64,000 nt of DNA, from contig NZ_BAAAHE010000047.1 of assembly GCF_039525035.1 (NCBI RefSeq), positions 51,300 to 115,299 of the forward strand, read 5' to 3'. The translations under genes and the position numbers were made by a program. Positions within the stretch are counted from its first letter, which is position 1, and every line of letters starts with the position of its first letter. This stretch comes from Sporichthya brevicatena (GTDB lineage Bacteria; Actinomycetota; Actinomycetes; Sporichthyales; Sporichthyaceae). This document shows, in pieces, positions 8,720-18,072 of this stretch. The notes beneath the pieces were generated by a model. The model saw only the letters and a program-made list of their open reading frames with translations. It was not told where the DNA came from and did no database searches.

Positions 8720-8792
8720 CTCCCGCATTTGGACTCGAACCAAAAACCTGCCGGTTAACAGCCGGCTGCTCTGCCAATTGAGCTATGCGGGA
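8720..8792 (-). tRNA. tRNA-Asn (GTT)
   Basis: On the minus strand the acceptor arms TCCCGCA and TGCGGGA pair perfectly, with G as discriminator base. The D arm is GCTCAATTGGCAGAGC. The anticodon stem GCCGG/CCGGC closes the loop CTGTTAA (anticodon GTT, asparagine). The T arm is TTTGG-TTCGAGT-CCAAA. The CCA end is not encoded. A possible -10 hexamer TAATCT lies at 8841-8846 on the minus strand. Confidence 0.97.
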
Positions 8793-8991
8793 TCGCGGTG
8801 GAGCTGATCGGCCGGGAGGGTCGCCCCCGGGACCTCGGAAAGATTAGCGCACCGCCCGGGGCGTCCGTGGCCGGTATTGATCGTTGACGCGCCGGGTGGT
8901 GTGCCCCACACCGGGACCAGCCAGGTTTCCCCGTCCGGCCACGGGTAGGGCCTTCTCAGCGAACGGACCAACGCGGAGGAGGCACAGGACG

Positions 8992-9327
8992 ATGGGTAAG
9001 GCGATGTTCCTGACCGGGGCAGCCGTCGGATACGTGCTCGGGGCCCGCGCCGGGCGCGAGCGGTACGAGCAGATCTGCCGGGCCACGGAGCAACTCCGGG
9101 CGAATCCGAAGGTCCAGCAGGCGACGGAGATGGCCACCGCGCGGGGCGGCGAGATCGCCCACAAGGTGGCCGACACCGCCACGGAGAAGGCGCACACCAT
9201 GGCTGGCGCCGTGGCCGACAAGGCCCCGAACTGGATGCCGGGCTCCCGCGACTCAGGCATGAGCGAGTCGACGGCGAGTGACACCGGTATGCCCAGGCCG
9301 ATGAGCAACGGGCGCACGATGCCCTAG
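8992..9327 (+). CDS. YtxH-like small membrane-associated protein
   Basis: A 111-residue protein whose first 22 residues form a short glycine/alanine-rich hydrophobic helix ending in arginines (GAAVGYVLGARAGRERYEQI), typical of YtxH-type proteins of actinobacteria. It is followed by an amphipathic helical region (residues 25-80) and a Met/Ser/Pro-rich tail. It is probably a small stress-related envelope protein; its biochemical role is unknown. ATG start with GGAGGAGG about ten bases upstream, one of the strongest ribosome sites in the window. It is convergent with the sigma gene and separated from it by a long hairpin. Confidence 0.8.
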   Translation: MGKAMFLTGAAVGYVLGARAGRERYEQICRATEQLRANPKVQQATEMATARGGEIAHKVADTATEKAHTMAGAVADKAPNWMPGSRDSGMSESTASDTGMPRPMSNGRTMP

Positions 9328-9338
9328 GCACCCAACAC

Positions 9339-9384
9339 AACGTCCGAAGATGTGGCCGCAATAGCAGCCACATCTTCGGACGTT
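9339..9384. terminator. 18-bp stem hairpin between convergent genes
   Basis: Perfect 18-base arms (9339-9356 and 9367-9384) with a ten-base loop. The element lies between the stops of the YtxH-like gene and the sigma gene, so it probably terminates both directions. Confidence 0.85.
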
Positions 9385-9390
9385 CGTGGT

Positions 9391-10572
9391 TTAAGCGAGG
9401 TACTCGCGCAGCTCCGCGGCTGCGGGGCGGTGGCGGAGCTTGGCGAGGGTGTTGGCCTCGATCTGACGGACCCGCTCCCGGGTGACGCCGAAGATCTGGC
9501 CGACCTCCTCGAGCGTGTGCGGGTTGCCGTCGTCGAGGCCGTAGCGCATCGTCACGACGCGCTTCTCGCGCTCGCCGAGCGTCTCGAGCAGGGCGTCGAG
9601 GTCCGAGCGGAGCATCGAGACCGACGCGGCGTCGGCCGGACAGGCGGCGTCGACGTCCTCGATCAGGTCACCGAACTCCGACTCCTCCGCCTCGCCGACC
9701 GGCGTGTGCAGGGAGACCGGGTCCTGGGCGTAGCGCAGGGCCTCCATGACGCGCTCGGGCGTCATGTCCAGGACGACGGCGAGCTCTTCGATCGTGGGCT
9801 CGATGCCGTGCTCCTGGTGCATGGTGCGCTGCAGCCGGATGATCTTGTTGATGATCTCGACGACGTGCACCGGCACGCGGATCGTGCGGGCCTGGTCGGC
9901 GAGCGCGCGGGTGACCGCCTGGCGGATCCACCACGTCGCGTAGGTCGAGAACTTGTAGCCCTTGGTGTAGTCGAACTTCTCGACCGCCCGGATCAGACCG
10001 AGGTTGCCCTCCTGGACGAGGTCCAGGAACGGCAGGCCACGGCCGGAGTAGCGCTTCGCGATCGAGACGACCAGACGCAGGTTGGCCTCGATGAGCTTCT
10101 GCTTCGCGACCATGCCGTCGCGGGCGATGATGTCGAGCTCCCGGCGCAGCTGCGGGTCGGGCGCCGGCTCCGCGTCGAGGCGGGCGGTGGCGAACACGCC
10201 GGCCTCGATCCGGCGGGAGAGCTGCACCTCCTCCTCGGCCGTGAGCAGCGGGACCCGTCCGATCTCCTTGAGGTAGTGCCGCACCAGGTCGGTGACCGGG
10301 ACCGAGGCCTCGGCGACGACGGGCGTCTCCTCCTCGTCCTCCTCGATGACCGCGGTGACGAGCTCGGCCTCGGCCGGCTCCGCGGCCTCGACCGCCTCGG
10401 CCGTGTCAACCTCCGGCGCCACCACGGCGTCGGACGTGGACACGGGAGACGCGGGCGCGGGCACCCGCACGTCGCTGCCGGCCTCCGGGGCGATCGTCAG
10501 CGCACGGGTGCGACGAGCACGTCCCGACGCGGGCGATACACCGGTCACGTCGGTCGACGTAGTGCGAGCCAC
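9391..10572 (-). CDS. RNA polymerase sigma-70 factor, primary type
   Basis: About 393 residues. Region 1.2 ([19 protein letters not shown]), region 2 ([47 protein letters not shown]), region 3 and region 4 ([30 protein letters not shown], ending LREYLA) are all intact, so it should recognise standard -10/-35 promoters. The acidic N-terminal region is short compared with HrdB-type sigma factors of about 500 residues, so it may be the principal sigma or a close group 2 relative. It lies directly downstream of dnaG, as in the classic dnaG-rpoD arrangement. The GTG at 10572 follows GGGGGG; a GTG at 10593 adds seven residues but has no ribosome site. Confidence 0.93.
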   Translation of the reverse strand: MARTTSTDVTGVSPASGRARRTRALTIAPEAGSDVRVPAPASPVSTSDAVVAPEVDTAEAVEAAEPAEAELVTAVIEEDEEETPVVAEASVPVTDLVRHYLKEIGRVPLLTAEEEVQLSRRIEAGVFATARLDAEPAPDPQLRRELDIIARDGMVAKQKLIEANLRLVVSIAKRYSGRGLPFLDLVQEGNLGLIRAVEKFDYTKGYKFSTYATWWIRQAVTRALADQARTIRVPVHVVEIINKIIRLQRTMHQEHGIEPTIEELAVVLDMTPERVMEALRYAQDPVSLHTPVGEAEESEFGDLIEDVDAACPADAASVSMLRSDLDALLETLGEREKRVVTMRYGLDDGNPHTLEEVGQIFGVTRERVRQIEANTLAKLRHRPAAAELREYLA

Positions 10573-10602
10573 GACACCCCCCGGGGCCTTCACCGAGCTG
10601 GA

Positions 10603-10620
10603 CCAGGGTGATCACCCTGG
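10603..10620. promoter_or_regulatory. 18-bp perfect palindrome before the sigma gene
   Basis: CCAGGGTGATCACCCTGG is a perfect even palindrome about 30 bases upstream of the sigma start, in the 172-base gap after dnaG. Its position in the leader or promoter suggests an operator or a leader hairpin close to the start codon. I see no convincing -35/-10 pair next to it. Confidence 0.5.
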
Positions 10621-10744
10621 CATCGGATCTCAGTGTGGAGGGGTGGCCGTGGGGCGCACCGGCACTTGGTGAAACGTGGAAGTTCTTGCGTACCGGAGCG
10701 ACCCGATTACGCCCGGTATGTCTACCCGGACGGGCCAAGGGAGC

Positions 10745-12643
10745 TCACAATCCGTCAATGACGCGCTCACGAAGCGCGTGCCGGTACTGCTCGAGGGCGA
10801 TGACCTCGCCGAACTGCCGGTTGTAGGCCTCGGTCTCCTCGACCGGGTTCATGCGCTGGAGCTTGCCCTTGAGCACGTCGATGCGGCGGGAGACGGCCGC
10901 GACCTGGATCGCGGAGAGCTGCTCCCAGGCGTAGCGACGGTTCGGCTCCCCTGCGGCTCGCAAAGACTCGACCGCGAGTTCGGCGATCAGGCCCCGCAGC
11001 ATCTCGTGGGGCACCGCGGCCCGGATCTTGCCGACCCAGGTGTCCCCCGCCGCGGCCGAGGCCGTCCCGCCCGCGCCGACTATCGCCTCGTGGATCGCCC
11101 GGTACGCGGGGGCGGTGAAGCAGTCCGGCTCCAGTCCGTCGTAGGTCGGGCCGGCCAGCTGCGGGTACTGCAGCGCGACCTTGAGCAACTCGCGCTCGAC
11201 CATGATCGACGGGTCCCGCGGGTCGGGCCGCGGCATCTTCTCCTTCGGCGGCGCCTCGGGAGCCTCGGGCGCCGCGGCGGGTGCGCCGTTCGGGCCGCTG
11301 CGGGCCCCGCGGCGCGCGATCTCCGACAGCGTCGACATGACCGCGTCGACCTCCATGCCGAGCCACCCGGCCAGCAGGCGGCCGTACTCGTGGCGGCGCG
11401 CGCGGTCGCGGATGTTGATGACCTTCGGCGCCGCGGCCTGCATCGCGGAGACCCGGCCCTCGGCGGTGTCGAGGTTGTAGCGCTTGAGCTCGGCGCGGAT
11501 CGCGAACTCCACCAGCGGCACCCGCGAGGCGACGAGCTCACGCACCGCGTCGTCGCCCTTCTGCAGGCGCAGGTCGCACGGGTCCAGGCCATCGGGCTCG
11601 ACCGCGACGAACGTCTGCGTCATGAACCGTTGGTCCTGGTCGTCGTAGGCCTTCTGGGCCGCCTTCTGACCGGCGGCGTCGCCGTCGAAGGTGAAGATGA
11701 CCTCTCCGCGGAACTCCGAGGCGTCCATCAGCAGGCGGCGCAGGATCTGGACGTGATCGCTGCCGAACGCGGTGCCGCAGGTGGCGATCGCCGTGGGGAC
11801 GCCCGCGATGTGACAGGCCATCACATCCGTGTAGCCCTCGACGATCACGGCCTGCCCGCGGCGTTTGATCTCCTTCTTCGCCAGGTCGAGGCCGTAGAGG
11901 AGGTGGCTCTTCTTGTACAGCGACGTCTCGGGGGTGTTGACGTACTTGGCCTCGATGCGGTCGTCGTCGTAGAGCCGGCGCGCCCCGAAGCCGACGACGT
12001 CGCCGGTGATGTCGCGGATCGGCCAGAGCAGCCGTCCCATGAACCGGTCGATCAGGCCGCGCTGCCCCTCGCGGGCGAGGCCCGCCCCGATGAGTTCCTC
12101 GCCGGTGAACTGCCGGCCGCGCAGGTGCTTGGACAGCTCGTCCCAACCCCGCGGCGCGTACCCGACACCGAACATCTGCGCGTGCTCGAGGGTGAACCCG
12201 CGCTCGTCGAGGAAGCGCCGCGCGGCGACCGCCTCCGGACTGTCGACGAGGAGGTTGGCGTAGAACTCGGCGGCCGCGGTGTTCGCCTCGACGAGCCGGG
12301 TGCGCCGTCCGGCCGGCTGGCGCGGGGCCGACCCGCCCTCCTCGTACCGCAGCGTGATGCCGGCGCGCGACGCCAGGCGCTCGACGGCCTCGGCGAAGGT
12401 GAGGTGGTCGGTCTTCATGACGAAGTCGATGACGTCGCCACCCTCGCCACATCCGAAGCAGTGGAAGAAGCCCTTGGCCGGGTTGACGTTGAACGACGGC
12501 GACTTCTCGTCGTGGAACGGGCACAGCCCCTTCAGCGACCCGCCCCCGGCGTTGCGGAGGCCGACCTGCGCGCCGATCACGTCCTCGATGCGAGAGCGTT
12601 CTCGGACCAGCGCGATGTCCTCGTCCTTGATGCGCCCGGCCAC
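10745..12643 (-). CDS. dnaG: DNA primase
   Basis: A 632-residue primase that makes RNA primers at the replication fork. The N-terminal zinc finger has Cys41, His44, Cys62 and Cys65 (CPFHDEKSPSF...HCFGCGEGGDVI). The TOPRIM domain has VIVEGYTDVMA and FTFDGDAAGQKA, the acidic metal-binding residues. A C-terminal DnaB-binding helical domain follows a Pro/Ala linker (APAAAPEAPEAPPKE). Length is normal. The start is GTG with a weak ribosome site. The sigma gene lies 172 bases downstream on the same strand, recalling the macromolecular synthesis operon. Confidence 0.97.
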   Translation of the reverse strand: MAGRIKDEDIALVRERSRIEDVIGAQVGLRNAGGGSLKGLCPFHDEKSPSFNVNPAKGFFHCFGCGEGGDVIDFVMKTDHLTFAEAVERLASRAGITLRYEEGGSAPRQPAGRRTRLVEANTAAAEFYANLLVDSPEAVAARRFLDERGFTLEHAQMFGVGYAPRGWDELSKHLRGRQFTGEELIGAGLAREGQRGLIDRFMGRLLWPIRDITGDVVGFGARRLYDDDRIEAKYVNTPETSLYKKSHLLYGLDLAKKEIKRRGQAVIVEGYTDVMACHIAGVPTAIATCGTAFGSDHVQILRRLLMDASEFRGEVIFTFDGDAAGQKAAQKAYDDQDQRFMTQTFVAVEPDGLDPCDLRLQKGDDAVRELVASRVPLVEFAIRAELKRYNLDTAEGRVSAMQAAAPKVINIRDRARRHEYGRLLAGWLGMEVDAVMSTLSEIARRGARSGPNGAPAAAPEAPEAPPKEKMPRPDPRDPSIMVERELLKVALQYPQLAGPTYDGLEPDCFTAPAYRAIHEAIVGAGGTASAAAGDTWVGKIRAAVPHEMLRGLIAELAVESLRAAGEPNRRYAWEQLSAIQVAAVSRRIDVLKGKLQRMNPVEETEAYNRQFGEVIALEQYRHALRERVIDGL

Positions 12644-12707
12644 GCGGCGGAGTCTAGGCGCTTTCCCCGACCGGAGACCCGTGGGTGTGGACGCCTAGGT
12701 TTTCGCC

Positions 12708-13208
12708 ATGAGCGACCGCGAACGCAGCGACCTGCTGGACACCCTCCGCCACCACCGGCACCTGCTCCGCCACACCGCCTTCGGCCTCCGCGACGACCAG
12801 GCCCGGACCCGGTCGACGGTCTCGGAACTGACCGTCGGCGGGCTGATCCAGCACGTCACGCGCATGGAGTCGCGCTGGGCCGGGTTCCTCGGGCGGGGTA
12901 CCGAAGCCTTCGGCACCGACCCCGAGGCCGCCCACGCCGCCCACCGGGCCAGCTTCGTGATGCGGGAGGACCAGACGCTGGAGGAGATCCTCGCCGCCCA
13001 CGCCGCCCAGGCCGCCCGCACTGACGACCTGGTCCGCTCCGTCGATCTCGACGCCGACCACGCCCTCCCCGTCACCCCCTGGTGGCCCGAGGGCACCCGC
13101 TGGACCTGCCGCCGCGCGATCCACCACGTCGTCGCCGAGACCGCCCAGCACGCCGGCCACGCCGACATCATCCGCGAGGCCCTCGACGGCCAGAAGTCGA
13201 TGGGCTGA
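12708..13208 (+). CDS. DinB/DUF664-like putative metal-dependent transferase
   Basis: A 166-residue four-helix protein of the DinB/DUF664 superfamily. Putative metal ligands are the histidines in GGLIQHVTRME (about residue 48) and AIHHVVAETAQHAGHADIIRE (about residues 138-150), the usual three-histidine pattern. Actinobacterial members are thought to use mycothiol as cofactor in thiol transfer reactions, but the substrate is unknown. It is divergent from dnaG with 64 bases between. Downstream lies the four-copy palindrome array. Two further members of this superfamily occur at 21652 and 24892. Confidence 0.85.
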   Translation: MSDRERSDLLDTLRHHRHLLRHTAFGLRDDQARTRSTVSELTVGGLIQHVTRMESRWAGFLGRGTEAFGTDPEAAHAAHRASFVMREDQTLEEILAAHAAQAARTDDLVRSVDLDADHALPVTPWWPEGTRWTCRRAIHHVVAETAQHAGHADIIREALDGQKSMG

Positions 13209-13218
13209 GCTCCCCCGA

Positions 13219-13347
13219 GTGGAGATGACATCTCCACCGAGGACGCCCACTTCCGGTGGAGATGACATCTCCACTGCAACCGCCTGTTTCGTTGGAGATG
13301 ACATCTCCACTGCAAACCGCCTATGGCGTTGGAGATGACATCTCCAC
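13219..13347. repeat. Four-copy array of a TGACA-centred palindrome
   Basis: GTGGAGATGACATCTCCAC occurs at 13219-13237 and 13256-13274. Copies with a T as first base occur at 13292-13310 and 13329-13347. Start-to-start distances are 37, 36 and 37 bases, and the second and third spacers resemble each other (TGCAACCGCCTG... and TGCAAACCGCCT...), so this is a degenerate 36-37 bp tandem repeat. It fills the gap between the stops of the DinB-like gene and miaB (convergent). Each copy can form a hairpin with a minimal loop. Confidence 0.9.
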
Positions 13348-13357
13348 CGGGGAGGGG

Positions 13358-14806
13358 TCAGGCGGGGGCGCCGAGCGAGGGCATGCCGAGCGAGACCGCC
13401 CTCGTGGTCTCGGCGGGGCGGGCCTGGGCGGCCTCCCAGGCGTCGCCGCCGCGGGTGCGGCGCGGCACCGAGGCCGGGCCGTCGGCGACGAGGTGGTGCG
13501 GCGCCGCGTAGGTGATCGTCGTCGTGACGATGTCGCCGGGCCGGGGCTCGGGGGCGTCGGGGTTCGGCACGAAGTGGACGAGCCGGTTGTCCCGGGCCCG
13601 GCCGGACAGGCGCCGGGTGACCGCGTCCTTCTTCCCCTCACCGGTGGCGACGAGAACCTCGACCTCCCGGCCGACCTGCTTCTTCGCCTCGTCCCAGGAG
13701 ATCTCCTCCAGCAGCGCGACCAGCCGGCCGTACCGCTCGGTGACGACCTGCGGCGGGACCTGGTCCGGGTAGTCCGCGGCCGGGGTGCCGGGGCGCTTCG
13801 AGTACTGGAACGTGAAGGCGGAGGCGAACCGCGCCTCGCGGACGACGTCGAGCGTGGCGGCGAAGTCCGCCTCGGTCTCCCCCGGGAATCCGACGATGAT
13901 GTCGGTGGTGATCGCGGCGTCCGGCATCGCGGCGCGGACGCGCTCGATGATTCCGAGGTAGCGCTCTGCCCGGTAGGACCGGCGCATCCGGCGCAGCACC
14001 TCGTCCGACCCCGACTGCAGCGGCATGTGCAGCTGCGGCATCACGTTGTGGGTCTCGGCCATCGCGGCGATGACGTCGTCGGTGAAGCTCGCCGGGTGCG
14101 GCGAGGTGAAGCGGACGCGCTCCAGCCCCTCGACGTCCCCGCACGCACGCAGCAGCTTGCCGAACGCCAACTTGTCGCCGAACTCGACGCCGTAGGAGTT
14201 CACGTTCTGCCCGAGCAGGGTGATCTCCAGGACCCCGTCGGCGACGAGCGTCTCGATCTCACGGAGGATGTCGCCCGGCCGGCGGTCCTTCTCCTTGCCG
14301 CGCAGCGCCGGAACGATGCAGAACGTACAGGTGTTGTTGCACCCGACGGCGATCGCGACCCACGCCGCGTAGGCCGACTCCCGCCGCGCGGGCAGCGTCG
14401 AGGGGAAGACGTCGAGCGCCTCGAGAATCTCGACCTGCGCCTCCTGCTCGACCCGCGCCCGTTCGAGCAGCACGGGGAGCGACCCCACGTTGTGCGTCCC
14501 GAAGACGACGTCGACGTACGGCGCCTTGCGGACGATCTCCGCCCGGTCCTTCTGGGCCAGGCAGCCGCCGACGGCGATCTGCATCCCCGGCTTCGCCGCC
14601 TTCACCGAGGCGACGTGGCCGAGGTTCCCGTACAGCCGGTTGTCCGCGTTCTCCCGGACCGCGCAGGTGTTGAACACGACGACGTCCGGGGCCTCGCCCG
14701 CGGGCACGCGCGAGTAGCCCGCGTCCTCCAGCAGCCCCGCGAGGCGCTCGGAGTCGTGGACGTTCATCTGGCACCCGTAGGTGCGCACCTCGTAAGTCCT
14801 GCTCAC
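13358..14806 (-). CDS. miaB: tRNA-2-methylthio-N6-dimethylallyladenosine synthase
   Basis: A 482-residue radical-SAM methylthiotransferase acting on A37 of tRNAs that read UNN codons. The UPF0004 domain has Cys residues in [14 protein letters not shown] and VGGCLAQ. The radical-SAM cluster motif is CNNTCTFC, about residue 160. The TRAM RNA-binding domain is at the C terminus ([14 protein letters not shown]). A 35-residue low-complexity tail follows. GTG start with GGAGGGG seven bases upstream. The paralogue rimO is at 41730. In actinobacteria miaB often lies near recA-recX; here the amino-acid transporter operon separates them. Confidence 0.95.
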   Translation of the reverse strand: MSRTYEVRTYGCQMNVHDSERLAGLLEDAGYSRVPAGEAPDVVVFNTCAVRENADNRLYGNLGHVASVKAAKPGMQIAVGGCLAQKDRAEIVRKAPYVDVVFGTHNVGSLPVLLERARVEQEAQVEILEALDVFPSTLPARRESAYAAWVAIAVGCNNTCTFCIVPALRGKEKDRRPGDILREIETLVADGVLEITLLGQNVNSYGVEFGDKLAFGKLLRACGDVEGLERVRFTSPHPASFTDDVIAAMAETHNVMPQLHMPLQSGSDEVLRRMRRSYRAERYLGIIERVRAAMPDAAITTDIIVGFPGETEADFAATLDVVREARFASAFTFQYSKRPGTPAADYPDQVPPQVVTERYGRLVALLEEISWDEAKKQVGREVEVLVATGEGKKDAVTRRLSGRARDNRLVHFVPNPDAPEPRPGDIVTTTITYAAPHHLVADGPASVPRRTRGGDAWEAAQARPAETTRAVSLGMPSLGAPA

Positions 14807-14884
14807 AGCCCCTCCAGGGTACGGCGCGCCCGACCCTCCCCCGTCCCCGCCGCCTCTCGCGCCCCCGCCCGCCCCGCCCCCGCC

Positions 14885-14944
14885 GCTTCACCAGCCACCC
14901 CGCGTGCTTCACCAGCTCAGCCCCCGCTTCACCAGGCGGCCCGG
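14885..14944. repeat. GCTTCACCAG-type dispersed repeat, copy 1
   Basis: A 60-base stretch matching 15582-15641 at roughly 85-90% of positions, containing three GCTTCACCAG-like units spaced about 20 bases. It lies in the 228-base divergent gap between miaB and the unknown 176-residue gene. The preceding 65 bases (14820-14884) are a C-rich run with no other feature. Confidence 0.75.
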
Positions 14945-15034
14945 CCAGTGACGTGAGTGCTCAGCCGGTGAAGACGCCGGGGACCGGCGGAAACTCCGGC
15001 GACAGGACGCGACCAGGGCGGGAACACTGGCGGG

Positions 15035-15565
15035 GTGGAGGTGCAGTTCACGCGACGGCCGGACAACGGGACCGTCGCCGAGTTCACCCGCGCCGACGGG
15101 GTGCGGGTGCGGGTCGACTCCTACGACCGGACGGGGTTGGTCCCCCACGACGCGTCGCACCTGCTGATCGAGCGGGCGTTCCGGCTGGCCCACGGGTTCT
15201 GGGGCTGCGTGTCCGACGGCGCGGTCTTCGCGACGGTCGAGATCGTCGCCGGCCGGACCAAGTACGACCACCGGGCCCGCTCCGCCGCGCTGGTCAAGGA
15301 GCACAGTGCCGAACTGGGACTCGCCGAGCGGGTCGTCGGCACCGTCCTGAATGCCCTCGCGGGCGAGCAGCCGAACCTGGTCCGCGACCTGACCTCGACC
15401 TGGGCGATCAGCTCCCTGCCCCCGCCGCCCCGCGACATGCTCGCGGCCGCCGCCGAGACCGCTCTCGCCGACCTCCGCGACCTCCAGCGCCGCTGGGCCT
15501 GCCTCCCCACCGGTGGCACCTTCGCTCTCGACTGGCCCGCGCCCCGCCCGGCCCGTCGCCGCTGA
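15035..15565 (+). CDS. Unknown conserved-looking protein
   Basis: A 176-residue soluble protein that I do not recognise. Its N-terminal half is beta-rich and basic/aromatic (FTRRPDNGTVAEFTRADGVRVRVDSYDR), followed by FWGCVSDGAVFATVEIVAGRTKYDH and a helical C-terminal half ending in a Pro/Arg-rich tail. There are two cysteines (FWGCV and WACLP), and no signal peptide or membrane segment. Codon use (strong third-position G/C) supports a real gene. The start is GTG at 15035 or a second GTG at 15041, both with weak ribosome sites. It is flanked on both sides by copies of the GCTTCACCAG repeat. Confidence 0.65.
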   Translation: MEVQFTRRPDNGTVAEFTRADGVRVRVDSYDRTGLVPHDASHLLIERAFRLAHGFWGCVSDGAVFATVEIVAGRTKYDHRARSAALVKEHSAELGLAERVVGTVLNALAGEQPNLVRDLTSTWAISSLPPPPRDMLAAAAETALADLRDLQRRWACLPTGGTFALDWPAPRPARRR

Positions 15566-15581
15566 CCCGCCCTGCGGCGCA

Positions 15582-15671
15582 GCTTCACCAGCCGTCCCGC
15601 GCTCTTCACCAGCTGAGCCCCTGCTTCACCCGGCGGTCCGCGCCGTGAAGCGCGGGTTCAGCTGGTGAAGC
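15582..15671. repeat. GCTTCACCAG-type repeat, copy 2, forming a nested hairpin
   Basis: Copy 2 of the 60-base repeat (15582-15641) extended by inverted sequence. Arms 15604-15620 and 15654-15670 match at 16 of 17 positions, and inside them GCTTCAC (15623-15629) pairs with GTGAAGC (15645-15651). It lies between the stop of the unknown gene and gluA, and could act as a terminator. Confidence 0.75.
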
Positions 15672-15733
15672 GGACCGGGTGGGGCCGGGGCGGCGGCGGG
15701 CGCGACGGACGGGAGTTCGCTAGGTTCTCGAGA

Positions 15734-16483
<750 letters not shown>

Positions 16484-16498
16484 AGAGGCGAACCGCCC

Positions 16499-17392
16499 AT
16501 GAGATTGCGCCGCTTGACCACCTCCGCCGCCGCCCTCGTGCTGGCGTTGTCGTTGACGGCCTGCGGAGGCGATGACGACGACGACAACGCCTCGCAGGAC
16601 AACACGCCGAGCGGTGGCGCCAGCGCGTCGGCCTCCGCGGTCTCCGGCACGCTCGGCCGCCTGCAGGGCGCCGACAAACTCGTGGTCGGCGTGAAGTTCG
16701 ACCAGCCGGGCGTCGGCGAGAAGGACCCCGCGACGGGCAAGCTCTCCGGCTTCGACATCGAGATCGCCAAGATCATCGCCAAGGCGCTCGGGATCGACTC
16801 CGGCGACATCGAGTTCAAGGAGACGGTCTCGGCCAACCGCGAGCCGTTCATCAAGGCCCGCACGGTCGACCTCGTCATCGCCTCGTACTCGATCACCGAG
16901 GAGCGTCGGAAGGTCGTCAGCCAGGCCGGGCCGTACTACGAGACCGGTCAGCAACTGCTGGTCCGCTCCGACGACAGCTCGATCAACGGCCCCGACGACC
17001 TGACGGGCAAGAAGGTCTGCTCGGTCAGCGGCTCGACGTCCATCAAGACCGTCGAGGAGAAGTACGGCGCGGCGCCGGCGCCGTTCGCGACCTACACCGA
17101 GTGCGTGCAGCAGCTGGTCAACAAGTCCGTCGACGCGGTCACCACGGACGGTGCCATCCTGCTCGGCTACGCCGCGAAGCAGCCCGACAAGGTCAAGGTC
17201 GTGGGTGACCCGTTCAGCCAGGAGCGCTACGGCATCGGGTTCGCCTTCGGCGACACGCAGATGTGCGAGTTCCTCATCGACACGCTGCAGGCCGCGTTCG
17301 ACGACGGCAGCTGGGCCCAGGCCTTCGCCGACACGCTCGGCAAGTCCGGGGTCTCCGCGCCGCCGGTCCCCCAGCTCGACGACAAGTGCTGA
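16499..17392 (+). CDS. gluB: Amino-acid ABC transporter solute-binding lipoprotein
   Basis: A 297-residue family 3 extracellular solute-binding protein. The signal peptide ends in a lipobox (SLTAC, cysteine at about residue 22), followed by an acidic/serine linker. The two-lobed domain has hallmark segments GKLSGFDIEIAKIIAKALG, NREPFIKARTVDLVIASYSITEERRK and a conserved pair of cysteines (KVCSVSG...TECVQQ). It captures glutamate or a related amino acid outside the cell for the permeases encoded downstream. It starts 15 bases after gluA. Confidence 0.94.
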   Translation: MRLRRLTTSAAALVLALSLTACGGDDDDDNASQDNTPSGGASASASAVSGTLGRLQGADKLVVGVKFDQPGVGEKDPATGKLSGFDIEIAKIIAKALGIDSGDIEFKETVSANREPFIKARTVDLVIASYSITEERRKVVSQAGPYYETGQQLLVRSDDSSINGPDDLTGKKVCSVSGSTSIKTVEEKYGAAPAPFATYTECVQQLVNKSVDAVTTDGAILLGYAAKQPDKVKVVGDPFSQERYGIGFAFGDTQMCEFLIDTLQAAFDDGSWAQAFADTLGKSGVSAPPVPQLDDKC

Positions 17393-17424
17393 CCGCCCGT
17401 CACCTGTGAACGGTCTGACCTGAC

Positions 17425-18072
17425 GTGAACGTCCTGGCGGACAACGCCGGAGAGATCCTCGAGGGCTTCTGGAAGACGATCCAGCTCTTCGTGCTCTCCG
17501 GCGTTGCCTCGCTGGTCCTCGGGACCGTGCTCGCCTCCATGCGGGTCAGCCCGATCCCGGTGCTGCGCGGCGCCGCGGCGGTCTTCGTCCACGTCGCCCG
17601 CAACACCCCGCTGGTGCTGATCTTCATCATCTTCGTCTTCGGGTTCCCGACGGTCGGCATCCAGTTCTCGTTCTTCACCTTCGCGGTCCTCGCCCTGACC
17701 GCGTACACCTCGGCCTTCATCTGCGAGGCGGTTCGCTCCGGGATCAACGCGGTCAGCGCCGGACAGGCCGAGGCCGCCCGCGCCCTCGGGATGACCTTCC
17801 GGCAGAACCTCACGCTGATCGTGCTACCGCAGGCCACGCGCAGCGCGATCCCCCCGATCACCAACATCCTGATCGCGCTGGTCCGCAACACCGCGGTCGC
17901 GGAGGCATTCGGGGTCACCGAGGCCTCCTACGTGATGTCGGGCCTGCTCCGCGACCACGCCGACTCCCTGTACTGGATCTTCTTCGGCATCGCCGGCGGC
18001 TACATGCTCATCGTCTTCGTGCTCACTGCGTTCGCCGCGTGGTTGGAGCGCCGGGTGGCGGTGCTGCGATGA
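17425..18072 (+). CDS. gluC: Amino-acid ABC transporter permease
   Basis: A 215-residue membrane permease with about five helices and the EAA loop (AEAARALGMTFRQNLTLIVLPQA) that contacts the ATPase. It belongs to the HisM/GluC class. GTG start 32 bases after gluB, and the stop overlaps the gluD start by four bases (ATGA), so the two permease subunits are translationally coupled and expected to form a heterodimer. Confidence 0.93.
   Translation: MNVLADNAGEILEGFWKTIQLFVLSGVASLVLGTVLASMRVSPIPVLRGAAAVFVHVARNTPLVLIFIIFVFGFPTVGIQFSFFTFAVLALTAYTSAFICEAVRSGINAVSAGQAEAARALGMTFRQNLTLIVLPQATRSAIPPITNILIALVRNTAVAEAFGVTEASYVMSGLLRDHADSLYWIFFGIAGGYMLIVFVLTAFAAWLERRVAVLR

Noticed and set aside
10676..13024. 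782-residue plus-strand frame over dnaG
   Set aside because: It is antisense to dnaG and has no recognisable domain.
13219..13347. CRISPR-like array (short repeats with 17-18 base spacers)
   Set aside because: Repeats are only 19 bases, spacers are similar to each other and no cas gene is nearby; it is a palindrome tandem repeat.
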